Shown here: positions 1 to 11,476 of the stretch, in pieces
How the letters are laid out: every line of letters starts with the position of its first letter
Position numbering within the stretch: the stretch's first letter is position 1
Assembly: GCA_009746045.1 (NCBI GenBank)
Contig: RPFO01000406.1
Span: 1,204,030 to 1,268,029 of the forward strand
Source of the DNA: Mesostigma viride
Taxonomy: Eukaryota; Streptophyta; Mesostigmatophyceae; Mesostigmatales; Mesostigmataceae
Reading direction: 5' to 3'
DNA: 64,000 nt
Position numbers and translations under genes: made by a program
Notes under the pieces: model-generated
Seen by the model: the letters and a program-made list of their open reading frames with translations, nothing else
Database searches by the model: none
What the model was told of the DNA's origin: nothing

Positions 1-3000
1 TCCTCCAACTGCGTGGTTTTGTCCACACGGTTTTTTATCGCGTTGTGCGTGACCTCGGACCTTTGGGAAGAGCTCATCCCAAATGTTGAGTCACCCCAAG
101 TAAAGCGGCGGGCCCATTTACGCGCGGTGTCATACAGCTTGTCCATGTGAGACCGCTCACATTTGGCGGGTGGATACAACAAGTCAAACACCTGGTTGTA
201 GCCATCACTACCAGCAGCCACAAATCGCGCATCCTCAGCAATCTTGGCTCTGCAGCTGGGTACAAAGACGCTGTTTACCACCTCGCAAAGTTGTTGTGTA
301 AGATCTATGAAGGAAGTATACCCAGGAAAACGATTCTGAAAGTTCTCCACCGGGCTTTGTTTGTAGGTTACGTACTCGTCCCAGAAGATGTTCGCAATAT
401 CAGTCGCTAGCGACAACCACTCATCGCTTCGACGCACCTCGAACACACGCATGCCGTTCTCCATCGTCCAGCTGAGGAGAAGGCCACAACGCATATTCTT
501 CACCTTCATTTGCCACTGAAGCTGGGCAAAATGGTACAGTCGCATCTTCTCCAGGGGATGCGCGTCCTTCCACACAATAGTGCATTGCCTGTGAAGCGAC
601 AACAAGTCAACAGAGCGACAACAAGAACATGTACAGAAAAGTTACACCTATGTCTGGCGTAATTCATCGATGCACAACAAAAAGCCCCTTGGGCACACGA
701 CATAGAAAGCGAGTTAGCCAACTGAAACTAAGTGTGTGATAAATATCTTGTCAACTTTGTATAATATATAGATAAATACTTATACTTCTTGAACGTAGCG
801 GTGTATGTAGCTTCTAAAAGGGAGGGAGGGGGGGTGGGAGGGGGTGAGGGAGGGGGAATGTCAAGCAAACCTGAGGTACTTGGAACTGCAAGGTTACTTG
901 CGAAATTCGGCCGAACGAGGCGAAGCAGGCAGCATGTTGGGCAAGGCGGCAAGGCCTTGTGTAGCAAGCGGCGGGTGAAGTGAGTAATGGGCTGCTGGCA
1001 ACCGGTGTTGCGGCGGTAAACAGGAGGCATAGCTTGGATGGCGGGAATGGGCATTGAGAATATGCTCTAGTTGGTTGGGGCAACAAGCATGACTTGGTAT
1101 GGCCTATTGACCAAATGTGATACTATTCCCCCTGATGAGGGCGGCGAACACGTGCTACCCGGGCCATGTTGGGGGGGCTAAGCCAACAGGCAAAACTAGT
1201 TGGCAAGAAAATCAGATATTGTAATGAACCTTTGATTGTTTCATGAAAAGGTTGAGGAAGGTTTAAGGTTTAGATGCATTTCGGGTGACACATGCATTTG
1301 GGCCTAAAAATGCAATGGTGACACCGCCTTTTGGTAGACCTTGCATGACACATAATAAACCGTGGTTTGCAATCACTGTTAAAACTTGTTGTGCTGATGA
1401 TGCATAATGGTAAGCCACGGAGGCGAAACACTTGTACACTAATTGCTTGGATAATCAAGATGTGTGCAGAGCTGTGGGTGTCCATACCGGCTCTTTACAG
1501 TGTTGCGGTGGTAAATTGGATTGAAACATACGTACCGTTCCTCCCCAGCACGCAAGGTCGGCCCCTCCATGAACGTAGGGTGGGTCTTGACTTCAAGTAG
1601 GACGCCATCATCGTACGTGCATGTCTTGTCAGCCAATGAAACCCAACCCTGCACCAAGCCATCCGTCGTCGCTGCAAACCGACTGTCGTCTTGTGAGACC
1701 GCCGTGGGGCATGATGTCATGGTAGCATCCGGGAAGCTGTCCAGAAAATCTGACTTGGCAGTTGACTCGTGCATGATGCCGTAGCACAAACGCACACGAG
1801 TAATCAGATCTTCTGTACAGCTAGCAGACTCGCGGCGCAGGTGCCGCAATGCTTCTATCACACGAGCGTGTCCGCATTTGAAACCAAAGTGGCCAGCGAC
1901 ATCGCTTTCAAACATACCCAAGACGGCGGCAAGCAGGCTGGCTGTCAAACGTCCGAGGCGCAACATGTCATCCTTTTCAACGTGCGCATTCAACATGCGA
2001 GGATGACGAGGGACATGACCAGCCTGGAGGTAGGGCAGGTTGGACCAATGGGCCAACGTGCGGCATTTGGGGCCCCAATACTTCTGGGGAAGGAGAAGAA
2101 GGACCTGCAAAAAATCTCTGTCAAAGTGCTCACGGCTGCGAAGATCGGTTTGGTTGCGTAGCCGCCACAATGCCAGGTAAAACTTCTCCCACGCAGCTTC
2201 GTCACCGAAGCAACGCCTCATGTTCTTTGTCACATTCATGATGAAGAGGTGGAATATACAAAGATGATGAGTGATTCCTCGCTTTGTAATCGCCAATGCC
2301 ATGGCCTGGTCTTCGTCGGTGATGGCAACCTTCGGCAAGTGCCCATGCATGCACTCAGCGAACTGGTCCCATATCCAGCCAAATGCCTGCTCGTGCTCCG
2401 ACACTGTTAGGGCAACTCCATAAATGTCATTTTTCCCGTAAGGAGACACACCCGTGAAGAAGATTAGCTTCATGCCATGATTATTCGTGCCGTGGGTCGC
2501 GTCAACAGAAACCGCCTGGGAATCACAAGCCATGGCATAACGCTCCCTCATGTCCCCCGTCGCGTAGAAAAGAAGGTTGAGCCGGTTGTTGCCATCAACA
2601 GCATGCTTCCAGTAGAAACGAGGATCGGCATCTTGCTGGGCATAGCACCAGGAGACCAACTTCGACGCAGACGACAAGTTATCTTCAGGAGACCGCCGCA
2701 GGAAATTCCTGACATCGCTATCAATCCACGTGCGGTTTTCCCCAAATTCCTTATCGATCATTGTCAGGATTGTTGGCAGGTCGACCCCGCTCTTCCTGCA
2801 CAACAATATCCTTGCCTTCACCTCATCAGGCAGCTTTCGAAGCATGGGGTCCAAGAGAGCAGCAATGGTCCCGGGACGTCTTAGCTCATGATTGTGGCCA
2901 GTGGGAAGGTGCCCTGGCTTTAGGCTTGTCACGGGCAATGGGTATTTTGTGACATAAAACATCCCATCCTTCCGCTTTGCAATCACAACTCGCCACTCAC

Positions 3001-4512
3001 AATTCGTCTTCTTGGATGTTGTCTGTTTTTTGCCTTGATGATTAGCTACACCGCAACCATCGCACCAGAATTCCCGGCGCTCTGTTCTGCTCTGAGCCAC
3101 GTAGCGGGCGCATAACGCGAAGGCTCCATGCTCACCATGATCAGCCCATGATTGAATTGCGGCACGAGCGGCGACCCAGGATTCCCAAGGCCCCGTCGGC
3201 ATATTCTTGGCAAGATCGCAATCCCCTCCTATGTCCCGTGGAGCGTCCCTGTGCAATGAGACACAATAGCAAGTGTAGTGTGTGAACAAGACTAAGTGAG
3301 ACAGCAAACAACATGGAATGAGTTCGAGCAACGTTTATCAACCTTAACCTCGGGACCCTATAAAACAACCCAATAACCGTAGCCGACCCATTAACCGTTC
3401 ACCCACTGGGTTACTTGAGACGGTGAGAGGCTAACTAACCCCTTATTTGATGCATACAACATTAAATTATATGTATATTTATACACCAAACTAATTTCAT
3501 GGGGTCATGTAATCGAGAGGCGCATCAACACATGATGCGCGCATTCTTCTAACAAGCAATTACCTTGCGCACGGGGCAGTCAGTAAGGCGGCCGTTGGGG
3601 GGGGCTGAGCCCAGGCGCGGGCGCGACGCCAGCCCCGCTGTTGGGACCGGGGCAGCTCGCAAAGCCGCTGCCGCTGGTGCGGCTGCCAGGGATGCGATTG
3701 TCAGCGCCGGGCACGGATGTGCCAGGCTCGCTGCTGAGCGGGGACAGTGCGCTGCAGGCAAAGGCACGCAAACGACGCAGGTTTGGTCCACATGGGTGCC
3801 TTAGTCCGAAAGCCAAGTGCGTTACTCCATACCTAACACCACGCATCATCACACGATGAACATAATGATGTCAGGTTGGCATGCCGCGTGGCCCAAGGGG
3901 GCTGTCTCTTCTAACAAGCAATTACCTTGCGCACGGGTCAGTCAGTAAGGCGGCCGTTGGGGGGGGCTGAGCCCAGGCGCGGGCACGACGCCAACCCCGC
4001 TGTTGGGACCGGGGCAGCTCGCAAAGCCGCCGCTGTTGAGCAGGGATGGCGCGGCGCAGGCAAATGACGCAGGTTTGATCCGCATAAGAGAGCTCGCAGT
4101 GCCGCAGACAGAATGATCGAGTCGCGTAACACCTTTACACTAGCACGAGGTTCAGGAGTTAGGCTCATAGTAATGCGAAAAAAATTTGCTTGGTCAAATC
4201 CATAAAAAAACGAGCCATCACTGCCTTTCATTACCTGGTTTTCCCTTTCGCCTTGAAGCCGTGGCGCCGTGTCTTGGCACAATCTGGGCAGTAGTACTTC
4301 CCTTGTATGCTTTCCAGCACAAGTCTTGATGGCGCCGAGTTGTCTACTTGAGTTAGACCCCGCTTGGTGCACCATCGTTTGTTCGTTCGACCCATGCATT
4401 TCACGACCACTGGTCGAGCTTGTGGGGATGGCGGCGAAGAGGGAGATGGATGCCCATGATTCGCACTTGGAGCTGGAGTCGGAGTGGCTTGCTGGTGGTC
4501 ATCGATCTCGCA
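1..4512 (-). CDS. MULE/FAR1-type transposase gene, partial (runs off left edge)
   Basis: Three exons join in phase on the minus strand: 4512-4235, 3248-1536 and 588 to beyond 1. Donors are GT and acceptors AG at each junction. Exon 4512-4235 carries a cysteine-rich patch (CMGRTNKRWC, then YYCPDCAKTRRHGF) that resembles a small zinc-binding module. The main exon encodes a FAR1-like region with the CDGCGVANH motif, then a MULE transposase core: SVDATHGTN (first catalytic Asp), ITDEDQAM (second acidic motif) and CIFHLFIMNV (the C-x2-H motif typical of the family). The last exon is open to base 1 and contains FGMSSSQRSEVTHNAIKN, like the STTQRSES motif of FAR1/MULE proteins. Family knowledge: a DDE transposase that cuts and pastes Mutator-like elements, or a domesticated transcription factor. 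The core reads without stops, so it may be intact. The left end and any terminal inverted repeats are not visible. Confidence 0.8.
589..1535 (-). other. intron of the transposase gene
   Basis: This interval separates the transposase exon ending GAA CG|gtacgt at 1536 from the exon starting at 588 after cttcacag. The joined codon is CGG (Arg). It includes a G-rich run near 820-860 and otherwise no gene-like signal. Confidence 0.7.
3547..4081. repeat. tandem duplication (361-bp period) of an exon-like block with its donor
   Basis: Copies at 3547-3791 and 3908-4081 are nearly identical over the first 110 or so bases. The second lacks a stretch of about 60-70 bp. On the minus strand both end in the same donor-like junction (GTGCGCAAG|gtaattgct), and the first is preceded by an acceptor-like cctgcag. 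The flanking transposase exons (4512-4235 and 3248-1536) splice in phase without either copy, so these are intronic or alternative exons. Confidence 0.7.
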
Positions 4513-4786
4513 CTGCCCCGCCCCCGCGTGCACCGAAGAAGACACATAAATCCATACACATACAAGATCATGAATTAAGCGCAACACTTTGTCCTCAAAG
4601 GGGGACCAGGAAAAAAAAAAAAAAAAGGTAACCTCGGAGGGGGGCCAAAACAAATGTACTTAACTATATTGTAGCCCAACTGGTTAAACGCAAGTCCGCA
4701 GAGGAACGGTGCCACATGAAAAGGTGCAAATTTGTGGCCACAAGTGCAATACACCCTAGTACAACGAGCGGATAAATACGGCATAC

Positions 4787-5767
<981 letters not shown>

Positions 5768-6290
5768 CTGCACCAGAACAAGTAGCAAAAAAAAAAAAAG
5801 AAAAGAAACATAACATCATTTAAATCCTTTTTCTCTAGCAAAAAATACTCACCTTAAAACTTGCAAGCTAAAAACAATCATAACAAATGCACTACCAACA
5901 AACAACCATGTGTGTGGAAGCCAGTATGGTGTTGGCGGATTGGGGGGCCCGGCTGGTCTACCCAACCCAATGATACTTATCTATTGCCATGCACACTCCT
6001 GTTATTAAGAACAACCAAAGCTCGCATGCAAGCAAGGGTGCAAATATTTGGTAACCTTTTCAGGAGACCGCATGAATGAAGAACTTGGATGTGGTAGTGA
6101 TGCCACACAGGTCTAGTGGGTGGAAAAATAACACGGACTTTAATTTACCCTATGCACTACTGCTCTAAACCCTAGACTGTATTCACTCACTTTTGTCAGG
6201 CCAACAACCGTCCCGCCTGGTTAAAGAAACATCAGTGATGGCGTAATGTTCTTACAAACGACGTCCCCATTTCAGCCCTGTATCACTCAC

Positions 6291-8011
6291 CTCACCGCCA
6301 AGGCCAGGAGGACACAACTCAGCTCCGTTCATGTCCTTAAAACCTTCTTTCCCGCTGTGATAAGTCGTGCCGTGTCTTGCCATGCCCTCAAGCACACTGC
6401 TCGTGAATGGCACTGTTGAGTGGGCCAGGATGCCGCCCATCACCATCGCCTTAAGGCTTCTGTCATGTAGCACCAGAGCCCCTTTGGGCCCAACCCATGC
6501 GCCATAATGCAAGGCAGTGTCCCGAGTAATCTCCCATAACTGAGCGAGCACCTGTGATGCCCCTGAAGCTTCAAACGTCTCTCCACCCCATTGGCCGGTT
6601 CCGACGACCTTTTTTATGGTTCATTACAGGGAGGATGCCGGGGGGGAGCAGAGGGGAGGGGCGGGAGGGGGGGAGACAAACAATAGAAGAAAAATTTAGA
6701 ACCAGAAAGTTAAGCAATTTGTGGGTTGTAATAGTAAAAGAAATCAGTAAACCTATAATGCAGAGTATTGGAGTAATGTCGTATTGCATGGGCTGGACGG
6801 GAATTTCAGGGGGGGAAAATGATAGAAAAAGTTTTGATGGCTTGTCAGAGCTATTGCTCTCGTCTTTTGTACGTCTTATTTAGGCGGAAATATAATAACA
6901 CAAGGTGTGAGTCAACAAACAAACCAATAAGGACGCGCAGTCACCACAATGCAGGTGGCAAAGACCCCGTACAGCAAGCACATAAACAATTTTACCACTT
7001 TCAGTTGTATAGCCCCGCTAGGCATTGAAGAAGCCATGCTGAGTTTACCCGGTAAAGATCACATGGCATACTCTACCAGACAACAAATACCGAGTTAAGG
7101 GCCAAGGGGCAAGGACCCAGGGATATTGTACCTTCATGCACGCACGCATGACTGCACCTTACCTTCCACTCTTGTGTTCAGTATTCTATACATTCACTAC
7201 ACGAAGCCTGCACATACACGAAGCCTGCATTGCGCTCGAGGTCCCTTTTCTGTTTTAAACCATGGCCTTGAGCTTTCCGCTCATCAAAACTGTCCAAGGG
7301 CCTCAGCAGGGTACAGTACAAGTTGTAAAGCCTTACAAATTACGCTGGGCAGGGCTGTCGCTAACATGATGTCGGAATGACAATTTATTTTACCGAGCGT
7401 GCCCTGCCAAGCGTCATTTGTAATGCTTTACAAGTGTGTACGTATGACAGTCCATGAAATAAAAGAAATCCTAGTCCTCAAACCCAGGCCCTACGGTGAA
7501 TTTTTCGGCAGGCCAGGCTACACATCATATGGCTAGCTGACAAACGCTCACCTGATACGCCGCCAGGATGGTACCCCCTTCAACATAAACTTCAATCGTA
7601 GCCACGTTGCAATGAAGAGTAGCGTGTGGGCTGTTTTCCAACACGCACTTGGCAGCCATGGCTGGCGTTATGCGCATACAGAGCGTCATAATCGTGTCCG
7701 GCTTGGCGCCGCTGTCAATATCCTGCACGCATGAGGAGCGCCAACCGAAGCTGCAGATATCTTGCTCAATTGATTTTTTTTTTTTAACCAAGAGCGTGAT
7801 AAGCAGATTTATGGCAGCGTTTTCCAAGTTGTAAACAATATCTAGACAACACCTAGAACGTAGAACAATACCTAGAACGTAAATTATCAAAGTATAACAA
7901 AAGGGGAAAACGTACCCATTCATCGCTTGTAATGTTCACATATGACAAGGCCCTGCATGCCGTTAACATGAGTCCTAAATAAATAACGGCTAGAATCACG
8001 GCCCTAGCCAT
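6291..8011 (-). CDS. putative secreted protein, three exons, function unknown
   Basis: Exon 1 (8011-7916) starts with ATG and encodes MARAVILAVIYLGLMLTACR, a good signal peptide, then ALSYVNITSDEW before a gtacgt donor. Exon 2 (7722-7552, 57 codons) follows a gcgtgcag acceptor and contains KCVLENSPHATLHCN and VEVY-like IEVYVEGG, ending CAG|gtgagc. Exon 3 (6551-6291, 87 codons) follows catcacag, contains LWEITRDTALHYGAWVGPKG and STVPFTSSVLEGMARHGTTY, and ends GAG|gtgagt. All junctions are phase 0, GT-AG. Several Cys residues and the signal peptide suggest an extracellular or lumenal protein, which is inference. I do not recognise the family. The 3' end is not defined. The next phase-0 acceptor on this strand is the one at 5767, so the gene could be fused to, or interrupted by, the transposase locus. 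Confidence 0.5.
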
Positions 8012-8976
8012 GATGATAGTGCCTATGAAATGAAATCGCAAGCCGCGACGTTCTTCACGAGGATTGCAGTCGGCTAGTTGCGGCCATGATCACCAGAGGT
8101 CGCATCGGCGAATTTGACCCAAGTCCTGCTTGCTCAAAATTTGGCGCCTTTTGCAAGCCACACTTTTACGTCGGTTGGAGTTTTACGCCGCACCAGTGGG
8201 TAGCTGTCAAGTCGCGCCGCGCCCAGCCTTGCGCACTCCCAGCCTCGCGCACTCCCCAGCCTTGCGCACGCCAGCCTTGCGCACGCTGCGCCGCGCCCAG
8301 CCTTGTGCATCGTCTGAAGAAATCAGTGTCTGATGTTTACAAAAACTCATTTCCATTTTGTCTGATGAAAAAACACTTCTTACATCAGGCTTACCCTGGG
8401 CCTGCAACATGGAAGTGATGGAACTACTATTTCCATTTTGTCAACTATGGTCATACAGTACTGTAGCCGTTTGAGACTGGACGGAAATTCATCCGATCAT
8501 TATGCTCGTCATGCAGACCGTCCTTATTGCTTCAATTATTGCTACAGTTGCTGTAGTTGTCACCAACCAATAGAGCGTTAATGTGGATATCTTGGATTTT
8601 CCTATCTCAACTTGCACTGTAGAAGTGACAACAGTACTTATAACTTGTAAACACCTTGCTACGCCTCCTGCTACAGTATAGACTCGAGACGTCGAGACTC
8701 GAGCCTGGTGGCCTGGTCGGGAGGAAAATTTAGAATACCAAGGCCTACCAGGGCCAACCAAGGCTCAACACTGCTGTTCCCGACTCGAGGTTTCGTTAGC
8801 CATAGCTACTACAACCTGGGCTCTCGTTGTTTTTTCCGGCTTCATAAAGCGGTGAACGTGGTATGCTGTTTGTTTGAGGCTATGCTTCCCAGCATCCTGT
8901 TAGGCTAAATTGGGTGGGAAATCATTGTAGGAACTTGGTCTGACCTTGAGCTTGTTACAGCTAGCGCTTTTCTACA

Positions 8977-9246
8977 ATGACGACCCCGTCCAAAACCCCG
9001 GCATCGCCTCAGGAAGGAACCACCGTTTTTTCTCCCCGAGAGCAAATGGAGCAATACGCAAACCAGTATGAAGTACAGAAACTGTTGCAAGAGCTTCTTG
9101 CCGATGTGTTCCGCGAGGCTCCAGAAGATTACGTCACTTACATGATCAATTGGCTGAAAAAGGAGCAGAAAAAGCTGGCTGGAGAGGCAGCAAACCGGAA
9201 ATTGGGCCGCGATCTGGACACTGTCAAGGACAAATACAGTACGTAG
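8977..9246 (+). CDS. small DPY-30/RIIa-type docking-domain protein
   Basis: This 89-codon ORF starts at an ATG and contains EQMEQYANQYEVQKLLQELL, then REAPEDYVTYMINWLKKEQK. This is the two-helix pattern of the DPY-30/RIIa dimerisation-docking superfamily (hydrophobic heptads, a conserved acidic-Pro-Glu turn, then a second helix), closest in feel to short EFCAB10-like proteins. Family knowledge: such domains dimerise and bind amphipathic helices, often in cilia/flagella or chromatin complexes. The ORF ends in TAG at 9244-9246, but a strong donor (acagtacgtag, GT at 9239) lies just before it, so this may be a first exon instead of the whole gene. The 67 residues after the leader are charged and coil-like. 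No neighbour clarifies its role. Confidence 0.6.
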   Translation: MTTPSKTPASPQEGTTVFSPREQMEQYANQYEVQKLLQELLADVFREAPEDYVTYMINWLKKEQKKLAGEAANRKLGRDLDTVKDKYST

Positions 9247-9908
9247 CCTTTTCAAGATGACGGTGCTTCCTTTGCACCACCACCAGTGGTGTGTGGGAAA
9301 TGATCTATCTGCGATAAAAAACTGGCCCTGCCACATGGCAAGTTTGTAGCCTGGCACATGATGCCCCCGTTCCACGTACCTTCGAATGAAAGAAACTTCC
9401 TCAGGTGACACACAGGCTTTCCTTTGCCTGCCGGCCAGTTGTTCCTTTGCCGTAGCACTGGCAAGTGTGGCCCCTTGCCAGCGCACTGCGTGACAGATTG
9501 CCAGAATACAGTAAGAAGAACTGGCTGAAATTGTTTACTGTAACAGATGCCAGGACGCATCACCTGCCATGTGGGAAAATGCTTCAACTTGCACTCCATG
9601 TCAGTGGCCATGCGTGCCCAGGTGTTGAGGGCAGGATGACAAGTGCCAGTTTGTGCAAAGAGCATCAGCAGCATGATCGTTGAGCTTGGGTGTTTTCCTT
9701 ATAATCCCACCCCTGTGTAGCCCAGGAAACTATGTGCTATACGCAGCACAGGCTCACCATTCGACATCAACATGCCTGGGATTGATGGGTACAGCGCTTA
9801 CTACCTGCACAACTGTGGGAGCAAGTGGGTTGTGCCGCAATATGACACCTGAAAGGCTTTACAAGCTAATCCTGGAGTCCTCACCTGCAGTTCATGGTTG
9901 GGGCGTGA

Positions 9909-9946
9909 TTAATTAATTAATGAAGAACATAGCTCCGTTGGGAGCA
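9909..9946 (-). mobile_element. 3' tail fragment of an RTE-like retrotransposon
   Basis: On the minus strand the order is hairpin GCTCCCAACGGAGC, a short spacer and a (TTAA)n tail. The same hairpin-plus-tail ends the copies at 11061-11463 and 13105 onward. No coding sequence remains. Confidence 0.55.
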
Positions 9947-10027
9947 TATGTCTCCTTGATATGTAACACATAGCCCTGAGAAGGGGCATCTATGGGCATG
10001 ATGCATGCAGACGATATTTGTAACCTT

Positions 10028-10592
10028 AGTGTAATTATTTTTTCTAATGTGATTAGCATAGTACTCCGTGGCATGCCCATGCGCATGACACGTATGCAAG
10101 TACTTACTTACTTGGCGATCGATGCATGTTGTTAGCCGTTGTCCGGACTTATAGACTTATTTTTTGCAACCTACCTACCTCATCAAATATTCTAAGTCCC
10201 AGGCTATTACGTACTCTCAGCGTCGCTTCCCAGCTCTACGGGTCGGGTTGCCTCCACACATCTTCGGTAACCCTTGTTAACATGCATCTTTGGGCTGCTC
10301 CTCTTCGTCACTTCTACAAGTAAGTTCTCACACCTCACACACTAGTTTTGTTTGTTTGGTGTGCTTTTTTTTTTTCCTGTTCGTTGCAAGGGGTTTTCAT
10401 CCCCACCTCATTTTCTCTTTATTTTTTTACTTTACTTTTACTTCTTGCATGTCATTCTTATGTATGCCTGTTCAACAATTTTGTATTCTCATATGTAATC
10501 AAGTAACGTGCGTAAGTAAGTACTTGCGTGTCATGCGCAAAGGCATGCAACGGAGTTCTATGCTAATCTCATTAGAAAAATAATTACACAAA
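10028..10592. mobile_element. element bounded by ~75-bp inverted repeats
   Basis: The sequence around 10028-10112 (core gattagcatagtactccgtg, then gcatgcccatgcgcatgaca) recurs in inverted orientation at about 10508-10592. Solo relatives lie at about 22385-22452 (same orientation as the first arm) and 15971-16018 (inverted). This fits a non-autonomous DNA element or a dispersed palindromic repeat. No transposase is present and the outer ends are not precisely defined. Confidence 0.5.
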
Positions 10593-10696
10593 AGTTTAAA
10601 CAAATATCGTCTGCATCATCCCCCAACCGTTAAGCACTAGATGGGGATGTAATCCTCATAACGTGCGTGTTTGCAACTTGCCCGTTGAAACTCTAC

Positions 10697-10875
10697 GGCG
10701 GAGCCAATTTTCGGAAGAACCTCACCCTTATGCTTGCAAATTCGTGACAAGTTCGGTGGATGGATGGATTGATGGATTGACGGATTTTATTCCCTATTCC
10801 TATGTTTTTCTCACGTGTACGGCCTTCGCCAATTCTCGGGCGAACCTAACGGTTCTTCCGAAAATTGGCTCCGCC
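10697..10875. repeat. perfect 25-bp inverted repeat
   Basis: Bases 10697-10721 (ggcggagccaattttcggaa and five more) are exactly complementary to 10851-10875, with a 129-bp loop. The loop contains a short GGAT/GATT run. A loosely similar sequence occurs near 44000-44040. Confidence 0.85.
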
Positions 10876-10924
10876 AGATAATTTGTTCTTCTTCTCTTTT
10901 CATTGCTATCATTATTTTATTACG

Positions 10925-10959
10925 TTATTCTTTATCAAGGAGACAACTTAATTCTTTAT
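10925..10959 (-). mobile_element. micro-insertion of the GGTTGTCTCCTTG family
   Basis: About 12 bp (caaggagacaac, 10936-10947) lie between TTATTCTTTAT (10925-10935) and TTAATTCTTTAT (10948-10959). The flanks look like a slightly diverged target-site duplication. Confidence 0.45.
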
Positions 10960-11060
10960 TTTAATTTTTTTACTTCTTTCTTGCTTCCTTTTTTCTCTCC
11001 TTTACCACTTCTCTTTGTGCCTTAACTCCTCTTTATTACTCTCACTGTTAATAGACACGT

Positions 11061-11463
11061 CCTGACGTGGGCCGACACCTCCTGACGTGGGCCGGGCCCC
11101 CTGATGTTAGACGCCGCAAGGCCCGCACCTTCAAAGAACAGCTCGTAGAGGACATGGGGGGCCTAGGCCTCTCCGTGATTTGGAAGAAGATGATGGATAA
11201 GGCCAAGTGGGCCCAGGTCATAGAGGACAACGAGCCCCCCCCGGTGGGGAAGCGCCCGCGTGTGCAAACCCACGGGAGGCATGCCAGACAGCTCCCCTAG
11301 GGCAGCGTGATGCTGTTTAGAGAGTCATGCTGTTAGATAGTGGTAGTAGGTAGCTGATATAGATAGATTAGACCGGTAGGACTGTTTGCACCCATCCATC
11401 CACCCATCGGGGTTAATGCTCCTTGACTCCCCAACGGGAGCACGAGTCTAATTAATTAATTAA
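11061..11463 (+). mobile_element. 5'-truncated RTE-like non-LTR retrotransposon with 13-bp TSD
   Basis: The insert is flanked by the exact 13-bp target-site duplication TTAATAGACACGT (11048-11060 and 11464-11476). It carries only the C-terminus of a retrotransposon protein, with GRHLLTWAGPPDVRRRKART and LSVIWKKMMDKAKWAQVIED, stopping near 11300. This is homologous to the GRHILTWPGPKDV region of the copy at 13.4-15.1 kb. The 3' UTR has a hairpin with a CCAACGG loop (about 11427-11440) and ends in a (TTAA)n tail, as expected for RTE-type target-primed insertion. Confidence 0.8.
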
Positions 11464-11476
11464 TTAATAGACACGT

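Noticed and set aside
8905-9486. 193-codon minus ORF overlapping the DPY-30-like gene
   Set aside because: It contains a plausible stretch (SPEEVSFIRRYVERGHHVPG) but is antisense to a better ORF, has Leu/Phe-rich shadow sequence and no clear splice sites in phase.
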